Below are positions 34,909 through 62,570 of a stretch of DNA of 64,000 bases, piece after piece. The DNA is taken from positions 16,494,368 to 16,558,367 of the forward strand of contig NC_087183.1 of assembly GCF_035594125.1 (NCBI RefSeq), read 5' to 3'. Source of the stretch: Scylla paramamosain. Taxonomy: Eukaryota > Arthropoda > Malacostraca > Decapoda > Portunidae. Numbering within the stretch: the stretch's first letter is position 1; each line of letters begins with the position of its first letter. Below the pieces are notes generated by a model. The model saw only the letters and a list, made by a program, of their open reading frames with translations. It did no database searches and was not told the origin of the DNA. The position numbers and the translations under genes were made by a program.

Positions 34909-37900
34909 TCAAGTAAATATATCATCATCACTACAGTCTGATAATTTCTCAGAATGCTCACTATTTACAGACAGCTTACTACTATCCTTCTCTCCTCTCA
35001 GCAGTTTCTTGAGAGAAGGAATGCCTGGATCAAAGACGGAGGAATCACTGTCCTCAGAATCCCCATCAGTTGTAGTGGAGATTTCACTATGTATGCTGAA
35101 GTTCTCTCTCAGTGCAGGAGTCTGATCTGCGGTGCTTGAGATGTAAATATTTTCATTCTTTATTGAAATACACATGTTTGGGTCTAAGGTCTTTACTGCT
35201 GTAGCCGAAGCCCTGAGAGCCGCTAACCTTATTTTAGGCCACGTGTAGCTGACCTTCTCCTTGGCTGACCAGATCATTGGCTGCCAGAGAAACATTTTAT
35301 CCAGCCACGTCCCACTATGGAGCCACGTCACCAGCGCAGCAATCTGGTCCACCAGTTTAAAGCGCTGGACGTGCAGGATCTGAAGAATGATGCATTAAAG
35401 GCAAGTAGCAGTGGCAGTCTTGATTTGAGTTAATGATCCACAAGCAAACCAATCTAGAATAAGAAATCTGCAATCATACTGGTTTGTCATGAGAATGAAA
35501 TAATTCAATCCTTCATCTCACAGATTTACTATTAAGAGAGAAAAATGTAGGCAATAAAACTTACATTCTAACTGCACACTTCTTACCTCAGAGGGGACGC
35601 TCCCACTTGAGGGCAGAGTTACAGCTGCCACCTTGCGAGATATTTGGCATATGGTGAAATGATGTCCAGAGAGATAATTAAGAGCAACTATCCACTGGTT
35701 TCTGATAGGTGTGATGCTCTCACCATCAGGGTTCCCAGGTATTATGAACAGCACTTTATCAGCTCTGAGGATGTGATCTCTTGTCCAACAGTTTGGATCC
35801 TATGGGTAAATTGCTTGTGTACAGTACAGATTGCATATAAATGTACATATTGCATAATAAACTGCAGCAGTGTACTTGCACATAATGTATCTCTCTAACC
35901 TCAATCCCCACATCACGATCCACCAAGTATGGGAAGAGATGGCAGGTGTTCTTCAAGAAATCAGCAAACATGTTGATGAATTCCATATATGGCTGGTTTT
36001 CTGCTATATAAACAAGAAGTACTGATGGTTGGACTTCCTGCAAGGCCTGCAGTGTATCTGGTGGTGGAAAAAAGCACCCTTAATAATAAGAAGCAAGCAA
36101 GCAATTGTGAAATCAGTTAGAAGAAAAATCCATCCATGTATTGGTAAGCTGATAGAAGAAAAACACAACCATGTATTTTTAAGCTGATAGAAAAATAAAG
36201 AATTTGTTACTCTAGTTTATTTTCTCAATAACAATCATGAATAATGTATGCCAAGTGCCTCCAATCACCTTAATGGGCCTATTATGTATTATGAGCACGA
36301 CTGCCTGAGAAAGTGGTCAATGGCCCTTTATCTTGGAAAGGTAGACTTTTTTGTATTATATAAAGTTACAGACCTGAGAAAAACAACCCCTTAAGGGAAA
36401 ACCTGTAAGGCTGTAAAACAATGGATTTATTGAGTGTCTTTCATGCACACATGCACACACAACAAAACAAACATCAGTGATCCACTGATGCCATACTTAC
36501 CTCTGTTGGTCCTCAAGCGCTTGTTAAACATGAGTAGAAATGTCAGGAAGGCTATCAAAAAGAAACCCATTGCAACTGACATCCAGATGCCTATCAAGCT
36601 GGGCTCAATTTCTGCAAAAATTGGTGAAATCATTACATACATCACAGATCAATGTGAAGTGAAGGCTGAAGTCAACAGCAGCAACATACTGAGGATTGAC
36701 ACTGTAGATTCCAAACAGTTACATGTTAATGTATGATATTTGAGAAGTATGGCCACCAGAAAGTGGGGAACTATCCTGCCATGACCATCCTTTCTGAGGG
36801 AGATCTGTGAAGAACTATAACAAAACAGACATGAGGGAAGAAGTATAAATGAAGGAAATTAATTACTCAAATTTACCAAATTTAGGCGACACAGCAATGT
36901 AGCATCCTGTGTGTGGAGGGCACTTGTCTGATTCAATCTGCACCGTGACAGCATAGCTACCTGGGTTGCTCCAGATTGGAAGATGCACTGTCCATTCTTC
37001 CTCCCTGGAAGTTGGTAAAAGCCAATCAGGATTTACACACATCACTGGAAACTAATTTCATTTCTGAGCAACTATGCAACATTTGTTAGTACCAAACCTC
37101 CACTTTGTGAACAATAAAATTCTAACTACTTACAAAATGTAGGAGTCTTTGCCATCCTTTTGATGTAAATGTAATAAAGAAAAGATAAACGAGGAAGAAA
37201 ATCAAAACGTGACAATAATCATTAAGGTTACAGCTCCTAATTCAAATACAATATGGCATTTTCTATGTTAGATGTTGCAAATACTGTCCTGATATTGCTG
37301 ACCCCAATTTAAAAGAAAAACTGGTATTGATTATGTGAAACTATCTTTTAATTTCAAGTTTCTCCATTACCAAGGAAATCTATCCACAGTTGCACAACTT
37401 ACTTAGGAGAAACAACCAGAGTAGAATTGAGTGTACTATAATTGCCACAGTCTGGTTTGATAATGTCCAAACACTTGACAATTGACACTCTGTATGACAC
37501 CTCAGGGAAGGGGCCAGCTGACTGAACAGTGACTGGTAAGTGGGAGGAAGTTGCAATGAAGTCCTGATGAAGGTAGAAGAACACATGCCACTCTGACAGA
37601 CTTGTTTCCTCTGGATCTGTGGATAATCATTTCTTTCAATGCATTACATATGTAGTAAAATACATTTAATTAGTGCATCATTCTTTCATGTCATTCTACA
37701 AAGAACAGATAGCAGACTTATTCTAAATAATTGTCCTGCACATTTTGTTTCCACTGACAGCAATCACTGGAGAATAAAATCATATCAGAGGATGGTGATG
37801 TGTAATGCTACATTACAGTCATTCACCAAGAGTGGAAGTGAGCAAAATCCAACACAGAAAGAAGAAAATCTCTGTCCTATAGCCAGCAACTATGAGGCTG

Positions 37901-39849
37901 AAATTTGGCTTTTCTCCTCAGTAATATATAAAGAAAACTTACATATTCTTGTGTAGCTTGGAATCCTGAAGATGAACGTCCTCCCTTCTCCTCTGTCATT
38001 CTCAACTGTGACCTCGCCATCCCTAGCAATATCCCCGGGCACTTTGAACATTGCACAGTCATACACAAGAGTCTCATCAAGGGGCAAGCTTACACCACGG
38101 AGACTGAAATCCCGGCATTTGCTCTCTTGACTCATGTTGACTTTGTACTGAAATTTTAAGTCTAGAAAAGAAACAGAATAACATAAATGCCATATAATTA
38201 AAAACTAGTACAAAAGAGAAACTAAAATTATCAGATACCATGAACTAAAACTCCCCACAATTACAAGGTTTAGTCATAATAAAAGACTATGAACTCTTAA
38301 GAAATATTTACTGCTATGAAGAAAATAAGAGAAAATTTACTGAAAACTCTTCAGAGCATATTATGAAATGTTAAATGGCATTGATTTACTCACTCCTCCA
38401 GTCAGGGGAAGGGAAAGTGAAGTTTACCACTGACCGCTCTGCCATCCAGGTTTTGTACATATACAAACGAAGCCCAACCAGTGGTTTCTCGTGAGCATAG
38501 ACGTAAGCCGGCCGCAATGATCCACACCCACTGCCTGAAGCAGCACAACAATGTCAAGTCTCTCACACATACCTTCTGGGAATGTGTGTGCAGTTATGCA
38601 AGGAAGGGTAGAAGGTTATTGGGAAGCATTAGATTTGGTTCATGAATGCCCTCCATGTGTTTCAAAAGTAAAGGGAAGACTGTTGATGACAGTTACTACT
38701 TCACTCTAGCTTGCTTCTTTATAACCTCAACATTCTACCTCTTCTAATTTATAAGAAAAAATTCACTAGGACCAAAACAGTTCTATATAAGTCAAGATAA
38801 AAAGAATGAAAATTAGGACAAGAAAATATCAGGATAATTATCAAGTTACATTTAAACAAATGTTGAATCTAAGTGAGACTAATTTCAATAAGGAGTTTGA
38901 GCCAAGGAAATATAAAATGACTTACCTTCATCAAACCTTTCTACCTGACATTCAGCTGTAGTCATGTCAGATGTCAACTGGAGAAGAAAGGCAGGAAGAT
39001 AATAGTTACTTATTCTTGTTAGTATATTAACCATTATAAAATTTACTTCACGATTGCCGTGACAACAGCAGTTCCCTCATTATGGTCTTTTCTTCATTAC
39101 AAGATGCATTTTCAAGCAATTTTAACCTGTGAGGAATGACACCATTCTAGCATTTGCCCCTAATCACTGGTGGTTTTGTATGTCATGAACGAGTCTGTAA
39201 AACTTCTATCACTTATTTAAATTTCAGAGATATTTGTTTTTTGTCTGTGCATAATGAACTGGTCCTCTACTGCATAGCTGTGGTGGTTTTCTTGAAGATT
39301 AAGGTATACATGGTCATACATGGCATTATTGCAGACTTAATCCACCTTGAATAGCCCATCCACTTCACATTACTAGACCAGGAGTGCACATGGTAGGCAT
39401 TTAGAGGGTGGGCACAGAAATGCTGCATGAAATGTCATTGGCGAAAGTATGTAACCAACATAATGTTAATATGGTTGCGAATTAGGGGTAAATGCTGGAA
39501 ATTTACCGTGCTTAATTTAACTAAGTTATCTTAATGTTTGATGTTATTCTATTCACATTGGGCATATTTACACATGCTTCTTGCACAATTTGCCATGCAC
39601 TGAAACCTACGCATACATGCACATGAAGCCACAAACCTCTCTGTGGTGCAGCTGGTGAGCGCATGACACAGTCAAATTCTCAAAACCACACAGGCCAGAC
39701 TGGTTGTGGTGGCAGTATCGGTTTTTGGTGGTGGTTAAATTGCTGCACAGCACTGGTACCATCTCCATGCTGGGGCAGAAGCACACCACCAACACCAGCA
39801 GGATCACCACCACGATCGTGGTGGTGGGGGCAGGTCCACTCAAGGCCAT
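34909..39849 (-). CDS. Interleukin-17 receptor-like transmembrane protein with SEFIR domain
   Basis: Exons in transcript order: 39849-39637, 38977-38926, 38534-38394, 38161-37943, 37616-37403, 37004-36877, 36611-36501, 36057-35900, 35799-35587, 35379-34909; 1920 nt, 639 aa, all in phase with GT-AG introns. Residues 12-25 (IVVVILLVLVVCFC) form a signal-peptide core. Next comes a Cys-containing ectodomain with possible N-glycosylation sites (NLT near 39 and 59, NFT in exon 3, NYS and NST in exon 5). A single membrane segment lies at about 329-351 (IGIWMSVAMGFFLIAFLTFL) followed by basic NKRLRTNR. The SEFIR-like region spans about 371-525: VLLVYIAENQPYMEFINMFA, LVDRDVGIE, W.RDHILRADKVLFIIPGNP, and FKLVDQIAALVTWLHS. 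The tail is Ser/Asp-rich. IL-17 receptors signal through SEFIR-SEFIR contact with the adaptor CIKSI/Act1 to activate NF-kB. The exact paralogue (RA/RD-like) cannot be assigned. The first exon is the least certain. Confidence 0.85.
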
Positions 39850-41861
<2,012 letters not shown>

Positions 41862-42475
41862 TTTTTTTTTTTTTTCTTCTTCTTCTTCTTCCTTTAGAGA
41901 GAGAGAGAGAAAAAAAAAAGGCCCACTGAGGTACCGGCCCCTAAACGCAAGTAAAAAATACAGGAGTGTCTTGAAACCTCCCTCTTGAAAGAAAGATGCC
42001 GGTCCCCGAATACGTTCCAAAGCAGCAGTCAAAAATTGAAGGATAAGTGTCTTGAAATCTCCCTCTTGAAGGAATTCAAAGTCATAAGAAGGTGGGAATA
42101 CAGAAGCAGGCAGGGAGTTCCAGAGTTTACCAGAGAAAGGGATGAATGACTGAGAATACTGGTTAACTCTTGCATTAGAGAGGTGGACAGAATAGGGGCC
42201 GCGGGAGGAGGGGAGGCATGCAGTTAGTAAGATCAGAAGAGCAGTTGCCATGAAAATAGTGGTAGAAGATAACAAGAGAAGCAACATTGCGGCGATGAGA
42301 AAGAGGCAGAAGACAGTCAGAGAAGAGGTGATAAGATGAAAAGTTTTTTTTTTTTTTTTATCCTGTCTAAAAGAGCGGTATGAGTGGAACCTGTGAAGCA
42401 TACTGTGAAGCATACTCCATACATGGACAGATATAAGGCCCCTGTATAGAGTTAGCAACGGTGAGAAAAACTGCT
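41862..42475 (-). mobile_element. 3' fragment of the jockey-like LINE
   Basis: It matches the 3' end of the LINE copies: cctccctcttgaaggaattc, the block encoding QSFIPFSGKLWNSLPASVFP, and the downstream region up to the gttagcaacggtgag segment. The end nearest 41862 is rearranged. The gtgtcttgaaacctccctct block occurs twice (about 41968 and 42048), and the tail is poly-T with TTC repeats followed by a GA run on the plus strand. Internal deletions remove parts of the tail-coding region. Confidence 0.8.
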
Positions 42476-42548
42476 GGAGACGACTCGGAATTCTACGTAC
42501 CTATTTATCTTTATAACAGGCAATTCCGCACGGCGTGGCGCACACAAA

Positions 42549-42757
42549 GGCTTGTATTCTGAAACACTTTGCTCTCTCAACTCGACTATTTTCCAAGGCC
42601 ACAGAGATAACTAGCCATTTCCTTACTAGTGTCTCTCCTTTAAATAATGTAGAAATATTATCAATCTGTCACCAAAATCACAAAAACACCCTTTTAAATC
42701 CGTGTCGCTTCAATTAGAGCCTTTTAAAAGTAGTGGAGGTGCGGCAGTTTCAGGATA
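42549..42757 (-). mobile_element. MITE family M1, copy 1
   Basis: It begins with gcttgtattctgaaacactt and ends with ggtgcggcagtttcagg. These are the two ends of a roughly 210 bp element repeated at 48682, 55872, 57300 and 62345. The ends are imperfect inverted repeats around ttctgaaac. No coding capacity. Confidence 0.65.
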
Positions 42758-43670
42758 GGGCAAAACACACACACACACACACGATTCACACTCTTGTCGG
42801 CCCCTGGAAGAAAGATACATATCTTCGTGGGCCACCTTACCACATCCGAGCTTAGGCATGGCACTGCTGGTCACACAATTGTACTAAATTCCATCTGGAA
42901 ATCATTGCTGTTTGCAGTGATTGTATGATTATTTCTTTATTACATGTAATAGAAAATCTCATGCTACCATTCTTAATCCTAATATTTTAAAACATCTGCA
43001 TCCTGCTCACGCCATTTGTTTACACAGCCATCCACATTTTATTCTGACTTCTGAGAAACCACCATATCCGCTTTGGCTTCTAAAAAAAATAACAGAGTCC
43101 GGTGAATAATACATTCCCTAATGGTCTATATCATTAGGAAAGAAATTAGTTTAGTTTATTACGTCAGTTAATTTTTTTTTTTTTTCACTCGCTTGATATG
43201 TAAAAGAATAAATAAATAAATAAATAAAATAAAATAAAATATAAAAGCCATTTGCCGTCTAACAGATGGCGACCACCTTAAAACCCCTTCTTTTAAAATG
43301 GAGCTTGATGATTACCACACCACACAACTACAGCTCCAAGAACGAATATTTTCACCCATTTCCTCCGTTCCTAAAACTTGCTGTGTTAACTTTATAGACT
43401 TCAAAATGCTCCCCACCAAAGTTCACTGTCAATGTTACTCTTCAGATACTTTATTTATTTATTATTCATTTTTTATTATTTATTTTATTAATTTATTAAT
43501 TTATTTTATCTATTTTTTACTTATTTATTTATTTATTTATTTTTATTTATTTATTTATTTTTTTTTTTTTGTGTCTGAGTTAAAAGTCGTTTTTCATGTG
43601 AAAGCTGATGGGGTTATTATTATTATTTAATGTAAGAGTTACTGTTTTTTTTTTTTTATTTATTATTATC

Positions 43671-43802
<132 letters not shown>

Positions 43803-44218
43803 CTTTACATATTTTGATGCCGTTACTGAGGTTAATGATGCGCTTTTTTTTTTTTTTGAGAGTTTTCATGATTTTGTTGATAATTCAACAAGGATTTTAT
43901 GTTGTCAATGGCTGGAGGGAAACACACACACACACACACACACACACACGAAATCTCGACATACCAGTGTGGCCTTTGAAGGCGAAAGCCTGAAGAAATT
44001 CGAAACAAGGGATATATTAATGCTAGTAATGAAATACTGAAGCTTCACTTCCCTCATGACCCAGTAAGGAAGGTCGCTGATCCCTTCATCTACAACACTA
44101 ATCTCTTCAAAATAAACAGTGATAACTAAGTCAAACTGCTTATGCCAGTTTATGCTTAGTGTGACCTACATTACAGCTATTATTATTATTACTGCCACCC
44201 ACGACAAATACCGCGATA

Positions 44219-44219
<1 letters not shown>

Positions 44220-44271
<52 letters not shown>
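44220..44271. repeat. (TTA)n trinucleotide array
   Basis: About 17 ATT units in intergenic DNA downstream of NUP93. Confidence 0.95.
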
Positions 44272-44274
<3 letters not shown>

Positions 44275-44401
44275 TATTACTATTACCCATGCAGTGTGAT
44301 GCTCAAGTTATCAATGCAAACTACCTACCACAGGATATATTAAAGGATTCATATTCTATACCTAACTTTGTCTTACTTCAGGTTATGGCCCAGAATGAAA
44401 T

Positions 44402-44455
<54 letters not shown>

Positions 44456-44490
44456 ACACAACTGATGAAATAAATGATGATTCGTTTCAA

Positions 44491-44496
44491 TTTATT
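44491..44496 (-). terminator. Candidate polyadenylation signal of NUP93
   Basis: AATAAA on the minus strand, 262 bases downstream of the stop codon at 44758-44760. Plausible position; cleavage not verified. Confidence 0.45.
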
Positions 44497-44757
44497 TTTT
44501 TTTAATGACAAGACAAAATTCTTCCAGGCCACATGAAGTATATAAAATTCTAAAACAAATTATAATAATCCTCTTTTGACATGACAAGGAATGTGAAGGA
44601 AATACATTAACTCCTACACAATACACCAACTTCAAAGTCAGTTTAAAAAATATAGCAATTCACACTAATTTGAAAATGGCTTACTCAAGTTAAGAATAAA
44701 AAACAAGCAAAACATGTTCTCTATAATTTGTGTCATTTAGTCTGTATCTTATCTTAA

Positions 44758-55835
<11,078 letters not shown>

Positions 55836-55871
55836 CTGTGGAAAGGAAATGCTTACTGTGGGAGGACTGTA

Positions 55872-56097
55872 AGGCTTGTATTCAGAAACGCTTTGCTGTT
55901 TCACCACGACTATCTTCCAAGCCATACATATTACCCAGGTTCTCAAGAGTGTTTCTTATGTTAGTAATGTAGAGATCTTGTTTAATCTGTCACTAGAACT
56001 GTACAAAACATCCTTAAAAGTCACCCATATAATATATACTATAACGTTTTGAAAGTGCAGTGGAGGTGTGGGGCAGAAATGTTTCAGAGTCTGTATG
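55872..56097 (-). mobile_element. MITE family M1, copy 3
   Basis: It begins with aggcttgtattcagaaacgc and ends with ggcagaaatgtttcagagt. The body (caagagtgtttcttatgtta, taatctgtcactagaactgt) is colinear with the other M1 copies in reverse orientation. Confidence 0.65.
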
Positions 56098-56856
56098 GTT
56101 ATCAAGATGACAAAAAGCTTCTTGTTTGTGCACATCATCTTTGAACAATGTGCAGTTTGGTTTCCTATGGGTAATTAGAACAATGCTACATGGGATCAAA
56201 TAGTAAGAAATAGATAAATGGGTAGCCAATGAGAACACAAGAGAAACGTTTAGAAAGTTACTGTAAAGGGGAAAAATTATTTAAGCTTGTGGCTACAAAT
56301 CCAAGAACTACTCGTACATAACTCTGTGACATGGGAACTGCTCAAGAGGGAAAATAAGAACTATAAGAAAATATAAAAGTCCAAGAAAAAATTATATGGG
56401 AACTGCTCAAGAGGGAAAATAAGAAGTATAAGAAAATATAAAAGTCCAAGAGAAAATTATGAGAAAAATTATACAAGACAGTGGCTAGAGTTTCTGGTAC
56501 TATACTGCTCCGAGATGGAAATTGCTCAAGCGAAGAAATAATAAGAGTAGAAAACTGTCTTTGGAAATACTGCTGCTTACAAAAAAACTATTGTGATAAG
56601 AGGCAGACACTTCCTGACATTCAAGAGTGGATGGAAAAAAATGTCAAGAAGGAAAAAACAAAAAAGGGAAAAATGTATATGTTCAGAAAAAAATAAAGAA
56701 AACTTAAAGGAGGAAATTTTGTAATCAGGCTGCTAGTATTGAATTAATAAGAAGTCTTATGATTAAATTAATATGTATATGGGCAGGTGTAATAGTAAGG
56801 TACAGGTAGGCAGATTTACACAGGGACTGCCATGTGTGAGATTACTGGCTAAGAAC

Positions 56857-56857
<1 letters not shown>

Positions 56858-56929
<72 letters not shown>
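56858..56929. repeat. (AAT)n trinucleotide array
   Basis: About 24 AAT units. It follows a piece resembling the AC-core repeat family in minus orientation (gccatgtgtgagattactgg at about 56828). Confidence 0.95.
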
Positions 56930-57299
56930 GTAGTAATACAGTGAATGAGAAAAAATAAAAGAAACTAAGTAAATATTTAAATCAATTAATAAACCAATAA
57001 GGAAAAAACTCTGGATGAATTAAAAACACAAAAAAGTAAAGTAAATGTAAAGAAGACTCAGTAACTGTAAAAACAAATATACAAATAAACAAATAAATAA
57101 ATACAAGGACAAATAAAAAAATAAGTCATGTAAACACAAGTAGATCATACAATATTCCATCTGCAACATCTCACCAAGGTGGCAACAAAAAATAAATAAA
57201 TAAATAAACAGATCAATAAACAAATTAACAATGTAAATATAACTAGCACCATATATATTCCACCTGCAACACCTCACATGCGACCGTACTTTAAAACAA

Positions 57300-57448
57300 C
57301 TCTGCCCCGCGCCTCCACTATTTTCAAAAGCCTCTAGTTGATGTGACACGAGTTTTTTGAGGTATTTTTATGATTCTAGTGACAGATTAACAAGATATCT
57401 ACATCATTAACGGGTAAAACGCTCCTGAGAACCCGAAAACAGTCGTGG

Positions 57449-57541
<93 letters not shown>

Positions 57542-57560
57542 AAAACACTTCTGAATACTG
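57300..57560 (+). mobile_element. MITE family M1, copy 4, with expanded (GA)n
   Basis: It starts near ctctgccccgcgcctccact and runs through attctagtgacagattaaca and gctcctgagaacccgaaaac. It then reaches cgtggtgtgtgtgagag, where a GA array (57457-57541) replaces the short seed of other copies. It resumes with gcaaaacacttctgaatact. Confidence 0.65.
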
Positions 57561-57872
57561 GCGCAGATCAACAGCAAACCCAATGACACTAATCAGAGCC
57601 TTGACAGGAAAGCAGCCCCGTTAACGTGTCTCCAGGTGTCTCATGCAGCTAACCACATCCCTTACACGCTCGAACACGGACCTTCATGGTATTGAGAGAA
57701 CAAATTATCAATTCATTTCCTCCAATGACCCAGCATTAGTTGACCTCCTCAGCTTATGGTGTCTAGCGTGGAGGTCAGCGTGTCTGTCCCTGTGACCCGC
57801 TGATAAGGTGATAGAGTGAAGGACCACACGAGTGTTATCAGTTTAAGTACACCACCCCCGTTACTTTTTGCC

Positions 57873-57873
<1 letters not shown>

Positions 57874-57946
<73 letters not shown>
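57874..57946. repeat. (CT)n microsatellite
   Basis: About 73 bp of CT repeats. Confidence 0.95.
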
Positions 57947-57952
<6 letters not shown>

Positions 57953-58071
57953 CAGGAAAATGTGCTGAAAATTTTTACTGATAACATGTAATCTTTATTT
58001 AGAAATTTCTCTGGCAATTATTTTTTCTTACGTAATGTTGATCTTACAAGTAGTACGTAGTGGTGGTGGTG

Positions 58072-58376
<305 letters not shown>

Positions 58377-58690
58377 TACCACATCTGCCGCATATTTTTT
58401 TACCATCCGCCACACCCCACCGCTTTTTATAGCCAATCTTCCCTTTTATCTCCTTTTGTGTGTAGTACAGGAGGAAAAGAGGCAGAAAATCCTGTGCGAG
58501 CCATTGTGTCGGTTAAGCCGCCTGCCACAGCGCGCGTGACACTCACCTCTGAGGATGGACACGGGAAGAGGTAGTGTCGAGTCACTGTCTGAATGAGGAA
58601 GCAAGATACGGATTTTGAATGAGGAAGGAAGAGAGACATTTTCCAAGGTTTCTTTCCTCCTTGCCTGCCTTCCTTCCACTGACTCTGTAG

Positions 58691-58878
<188 letters not shown>

Positions 58879-59052
58879 GGTTTGCAGGAATCTCTTCATG
58901 ACGCACGTAAGTCTTAACAAGCTTGAATGGTTTCCATGAATTATAATTATAGTAAATAAATCAACGAGCGGAAGTTACCATATAAGGCTTTTCACTTTAC
59001 CAAGAGCTTTACACCCAAAAAAATAAATAAATAAATAAAAAATAAATAAATT

Positions 59053-59064
59053 TGAAAATGGTCG

Positions 59065-59162
<98 letters not shown>

Positions 59163-59177
59163 AAAACCTTACACAAT
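59053..59177 (+). mobile_element. MITE M1 fragment with expanded (GA)n
   Basis: tttgaaaatggtcgtggtga leads into a GA array (59069-59161) and then gcaaaacc. This matches the right part of M1 copies, with the GA seed expanded. The rest of the element is absent. Confidence 0.5.
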
Positions 59178-59423
59178 ACGAGCCTAGGACACCTAAGTAA
59201 GGGAGGGGTGATGAAGGTTTAAGTAACACCCGCCTTTCCTTATACAGCTGTCAGAGATGAATGGATGGGACTGTCCTTGTATACCTTATGAACCCGCCTC
59301 CAACCCACCTAACTTCTCCCCCACGCCCCACGTCGTGACCACATGTATGACTGAACCACACTCCTCACCTGATGAATTACGACAATAATACTGTTACCTG
59401 TGTTACCGACAAATGTGGCTGCG

Positions 59424-59424
<1 letters not shown>

Positions 59425-59514
<90 letters not shown>

Positions 59515-59653
59515 AAATAAGGAAACGGTACAGACGACGACGACGACGACGACAACAATAACAACAACAACAACAACAAAACGAAGCACTTTGGTAAAAA
59601 TAACAATAATAAAAAGAAAGTAAATAACAACTTTGCTCTATTGAATAAAACTG

Positions 59654-59723
<70 letters not shown>
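59425..59723. repeat. Cluster of (GA)n, (ACG)n(AAC)n and (AC)n arrays
   Basis: GA at 59425-59512, ACG/AAC trinucleotides at about 59533-59580 and AC at 59655-59723. Confidence 0.94.
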
Positions 59724-59728
<5 letters not shown>

Positions 59729-59940
59729 AAGATTAAAGTTTGAACACACGCAACCTAACATCCTTAAAACGGACGAGGAAAAACAGAGCAAGTTATACAT
59801 ACATACATTTAAAAGTTAAGCCATACTATACATGGATGATGACACGCCCACAACAAAATGACACTTGCATTATAAATATATTGAGTTAACAATTCTTCTT
59901 TCTCCTTGTGTACGTATATAGATAGACACACTGCAAGACA

Positions 59941-60028
59941 AGAGGAGGAGGAGGAGGAGGAGGAGGAGGAGGAGGAGGAGGAGGAGGAGGAGGAGGAGGA
60001 GGAGGAGGAGGAGGAAGAGGAGGAGGAG
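59941..60028. repeat. (AGG)n trinucleotide array
   Basis: About 29 AGG units with one AGA variant. Its minus-strand frame reads poly-Pro, which is a by-product. Confidence 0.95.
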
Positions 60029-60352
60029 TACTGACGTCAAATGCATACATCAACAATGAAAATAAAAAAGAAAAAAAAAGAAAAAGAAAGGAAGACAAAA
60101 CAGGAAAAGAACGAAAAAGAGTAAATTATGAAAGAAAGCAAGAAAGACATAACTGAAATCAGAGATCTAGGTGAGAGGAAATCTGCCTTTCAGTCTAAAA
60201 CGTGATGATGAAATGAAACAAAATGGCACGGCACACAAACAGATAAAAGAGAGGAAATGTACTCTCAAAGGAAGAGGTTAAACATGATTCTGACCATTCG
60301 AAGCAAGAAAGAAAGTGAAATATTACTTAAAGCTTAAAGGAAACATTAATTA

Positions 60353-60544
<192 letters not shown>

Positions 60545-61367
60545 CCCCTACAGAAACTTAACGATTTGACAGGATATTTTCGATTATCACATGACACGTA
60601 GCGAATGGTGAAAGAGAAAGAAAAAAATGAAAAAAAAAAAAAAAATTATAGTCAGTTCAGATTTTAAGATGAATCGGTGTATAACCTTAACAGATCCTAA
60701 ATGCTTCCATTCAACTAGTCACTCAATTCGGATCTCCAGTGGGTTATGATTCTACAGTGAGCCGGTTCAGGTCCCACGTGCCTGCAACGAGTCAACAATA
60801 ACTGTCTGAAGGCGGAGGTGCTTGACGCTGGCTGGTTGGCTGGTTACTATCTTCGTCTCCTTGAACTGCTCCAATCACGTCTCTTCTTTGTGACAGACGC
60901 AGTACCCTTTCAACTTTTCTTTTTTTTATTTTTTTATTCTCGGGTGTTAAAGAGTTCCTAAAGTTTTAAGTCTCAAATTCCATCCACATGTTTTATTTTA
61001 CGCTCTAGGAAATGCTTACTTTTTTTTATGTAAGAGTTCTGGTTAATAAAAAGAGCTTGGAAATCTTTACTTTTCTTTTTTCCTTTTCTCAAATCCCACT
61101 CTTACTTTTCATTCTATACTCCGCGAAATCTTTATTTTTCTTTAGTAATTTCATGTTAAGAATTGTTCTGCGAAATGGGGAAAAAATCTAATAAAATCTT
61201 TACTTTCCTTTTCTTCTCTGTATGTGATGTTTCAGGAAAAAAATGAAAATCTTTCCTGTTTTTCTTTTTTGTAAGTTTTATGTGGTTTCTACCAAATATT
61301 AATAAAAAAAATGGAAAATCTCACTAATGGTGCCAAAAAGACAGTGAAGACAGTCCAATATTACCCG

Positions 61368-61650
61368 GCGAAGTGTCTTGCAACCTCCCTCTTGGAAAAG
61401 TCAATGATCATAAGGAAGATGAAAACCAGGAGCAGAAAGTTTCACAGATAACCAGTAGCAGGGATGAAAGATTGCAGTAGAGCCGTGAATAGAATATGGA
61501 AGACAGGAGCCATGTGAAGCGGTGCGGAAGGATTATAAAGCAGGCAAGAAGTTCCAGAATTTACCGGTAAAAAGAGATGAAAAGATTGCATGACAGCGGA
61601 CCGAATATGGATGAGAGAAGTCATTTGAAGCGGCGTATCAAAAGAAAGAA
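61368..61650 (-). mobile_element. Diverged relative of the LINE 3' region
   Basis: agtgtcttgcaacctccctc and the following blocks (tcataaggaag, aagttccagaatttaccg, gagatgaaaagattg) resemble the 3' region of the LINE copies at 23050-23170 with many changes. Parts appear twice. Assignment is tentative. Confidence 0.4.
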
Positions 61651-61938
61651 ACATCAAGCATTTCTAGAACATTTTAGTAGTTCGTGCTTCTCTTTTCCTA
61701 ATAACTTATGTAACTGGGATCGACCTCGCTTGGAGTCTACGAGATAATATTATCAGGAGAGCGATGGCAGTGGTGGCGGCGGCGGTGCTGGTGGTGGTGG
61801 TGGTGGAGAGGCAGGCGCTCAGAACTCCTTGTCTCACCACCAAATACATCTTAGCGATAAGGGCGATAAGAGAAAAGAGGCGATGATAAGATTCTAGGGT
61901 CGTAGGGTATTCGTGCGTGTGTGTGTGTGTATAACAAG

Positions 61939-62215
<277 letters not shown>

Positions 62216-62344
62216 CATTATAGGTTACAGTAATCTGGGCCATTTTTTATTTTATTTTATTTTTTTTTTTACATAGTGCTGAGAAAGTAACAGAGATCCG
62301 CAGTCACTATCTCACTTTCCACCTCCGATCTTTCTCAGAACCAC

Positions 62345-62570
62345 ACTGTGAAACATTCCTGCGCCGCACCTCTTCTTCTACTTTCAAAAGGCTTTACAGT
62401 AGTTGAAGTGAAACAGGTTAAGGGTGTTTTTGGGGTTCTAGTGACATATTAAGAAGATTTTCACGATACTAACAGGAGAAACACTCTTGAGAACGTGGCT
62501 AATCATCTGCGTGGCCTTCAAAAATAGCCGTGGTGAGAGAGCAGTATATTTCTGAGTGAGGCCCTGGGTC
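62345..62570 (+). mobile_element. MITE family M1, copy 5
   Basis: It contains gtgaaacattcctgcgccgc, ttctagtgacatattaagaa, ctcttgagaacgtggctaat and ccgtggtgagagagcagtat, ending tttctgagtgaggccctggg. It has an unexpanded GA seed. Confidence 0.65.
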
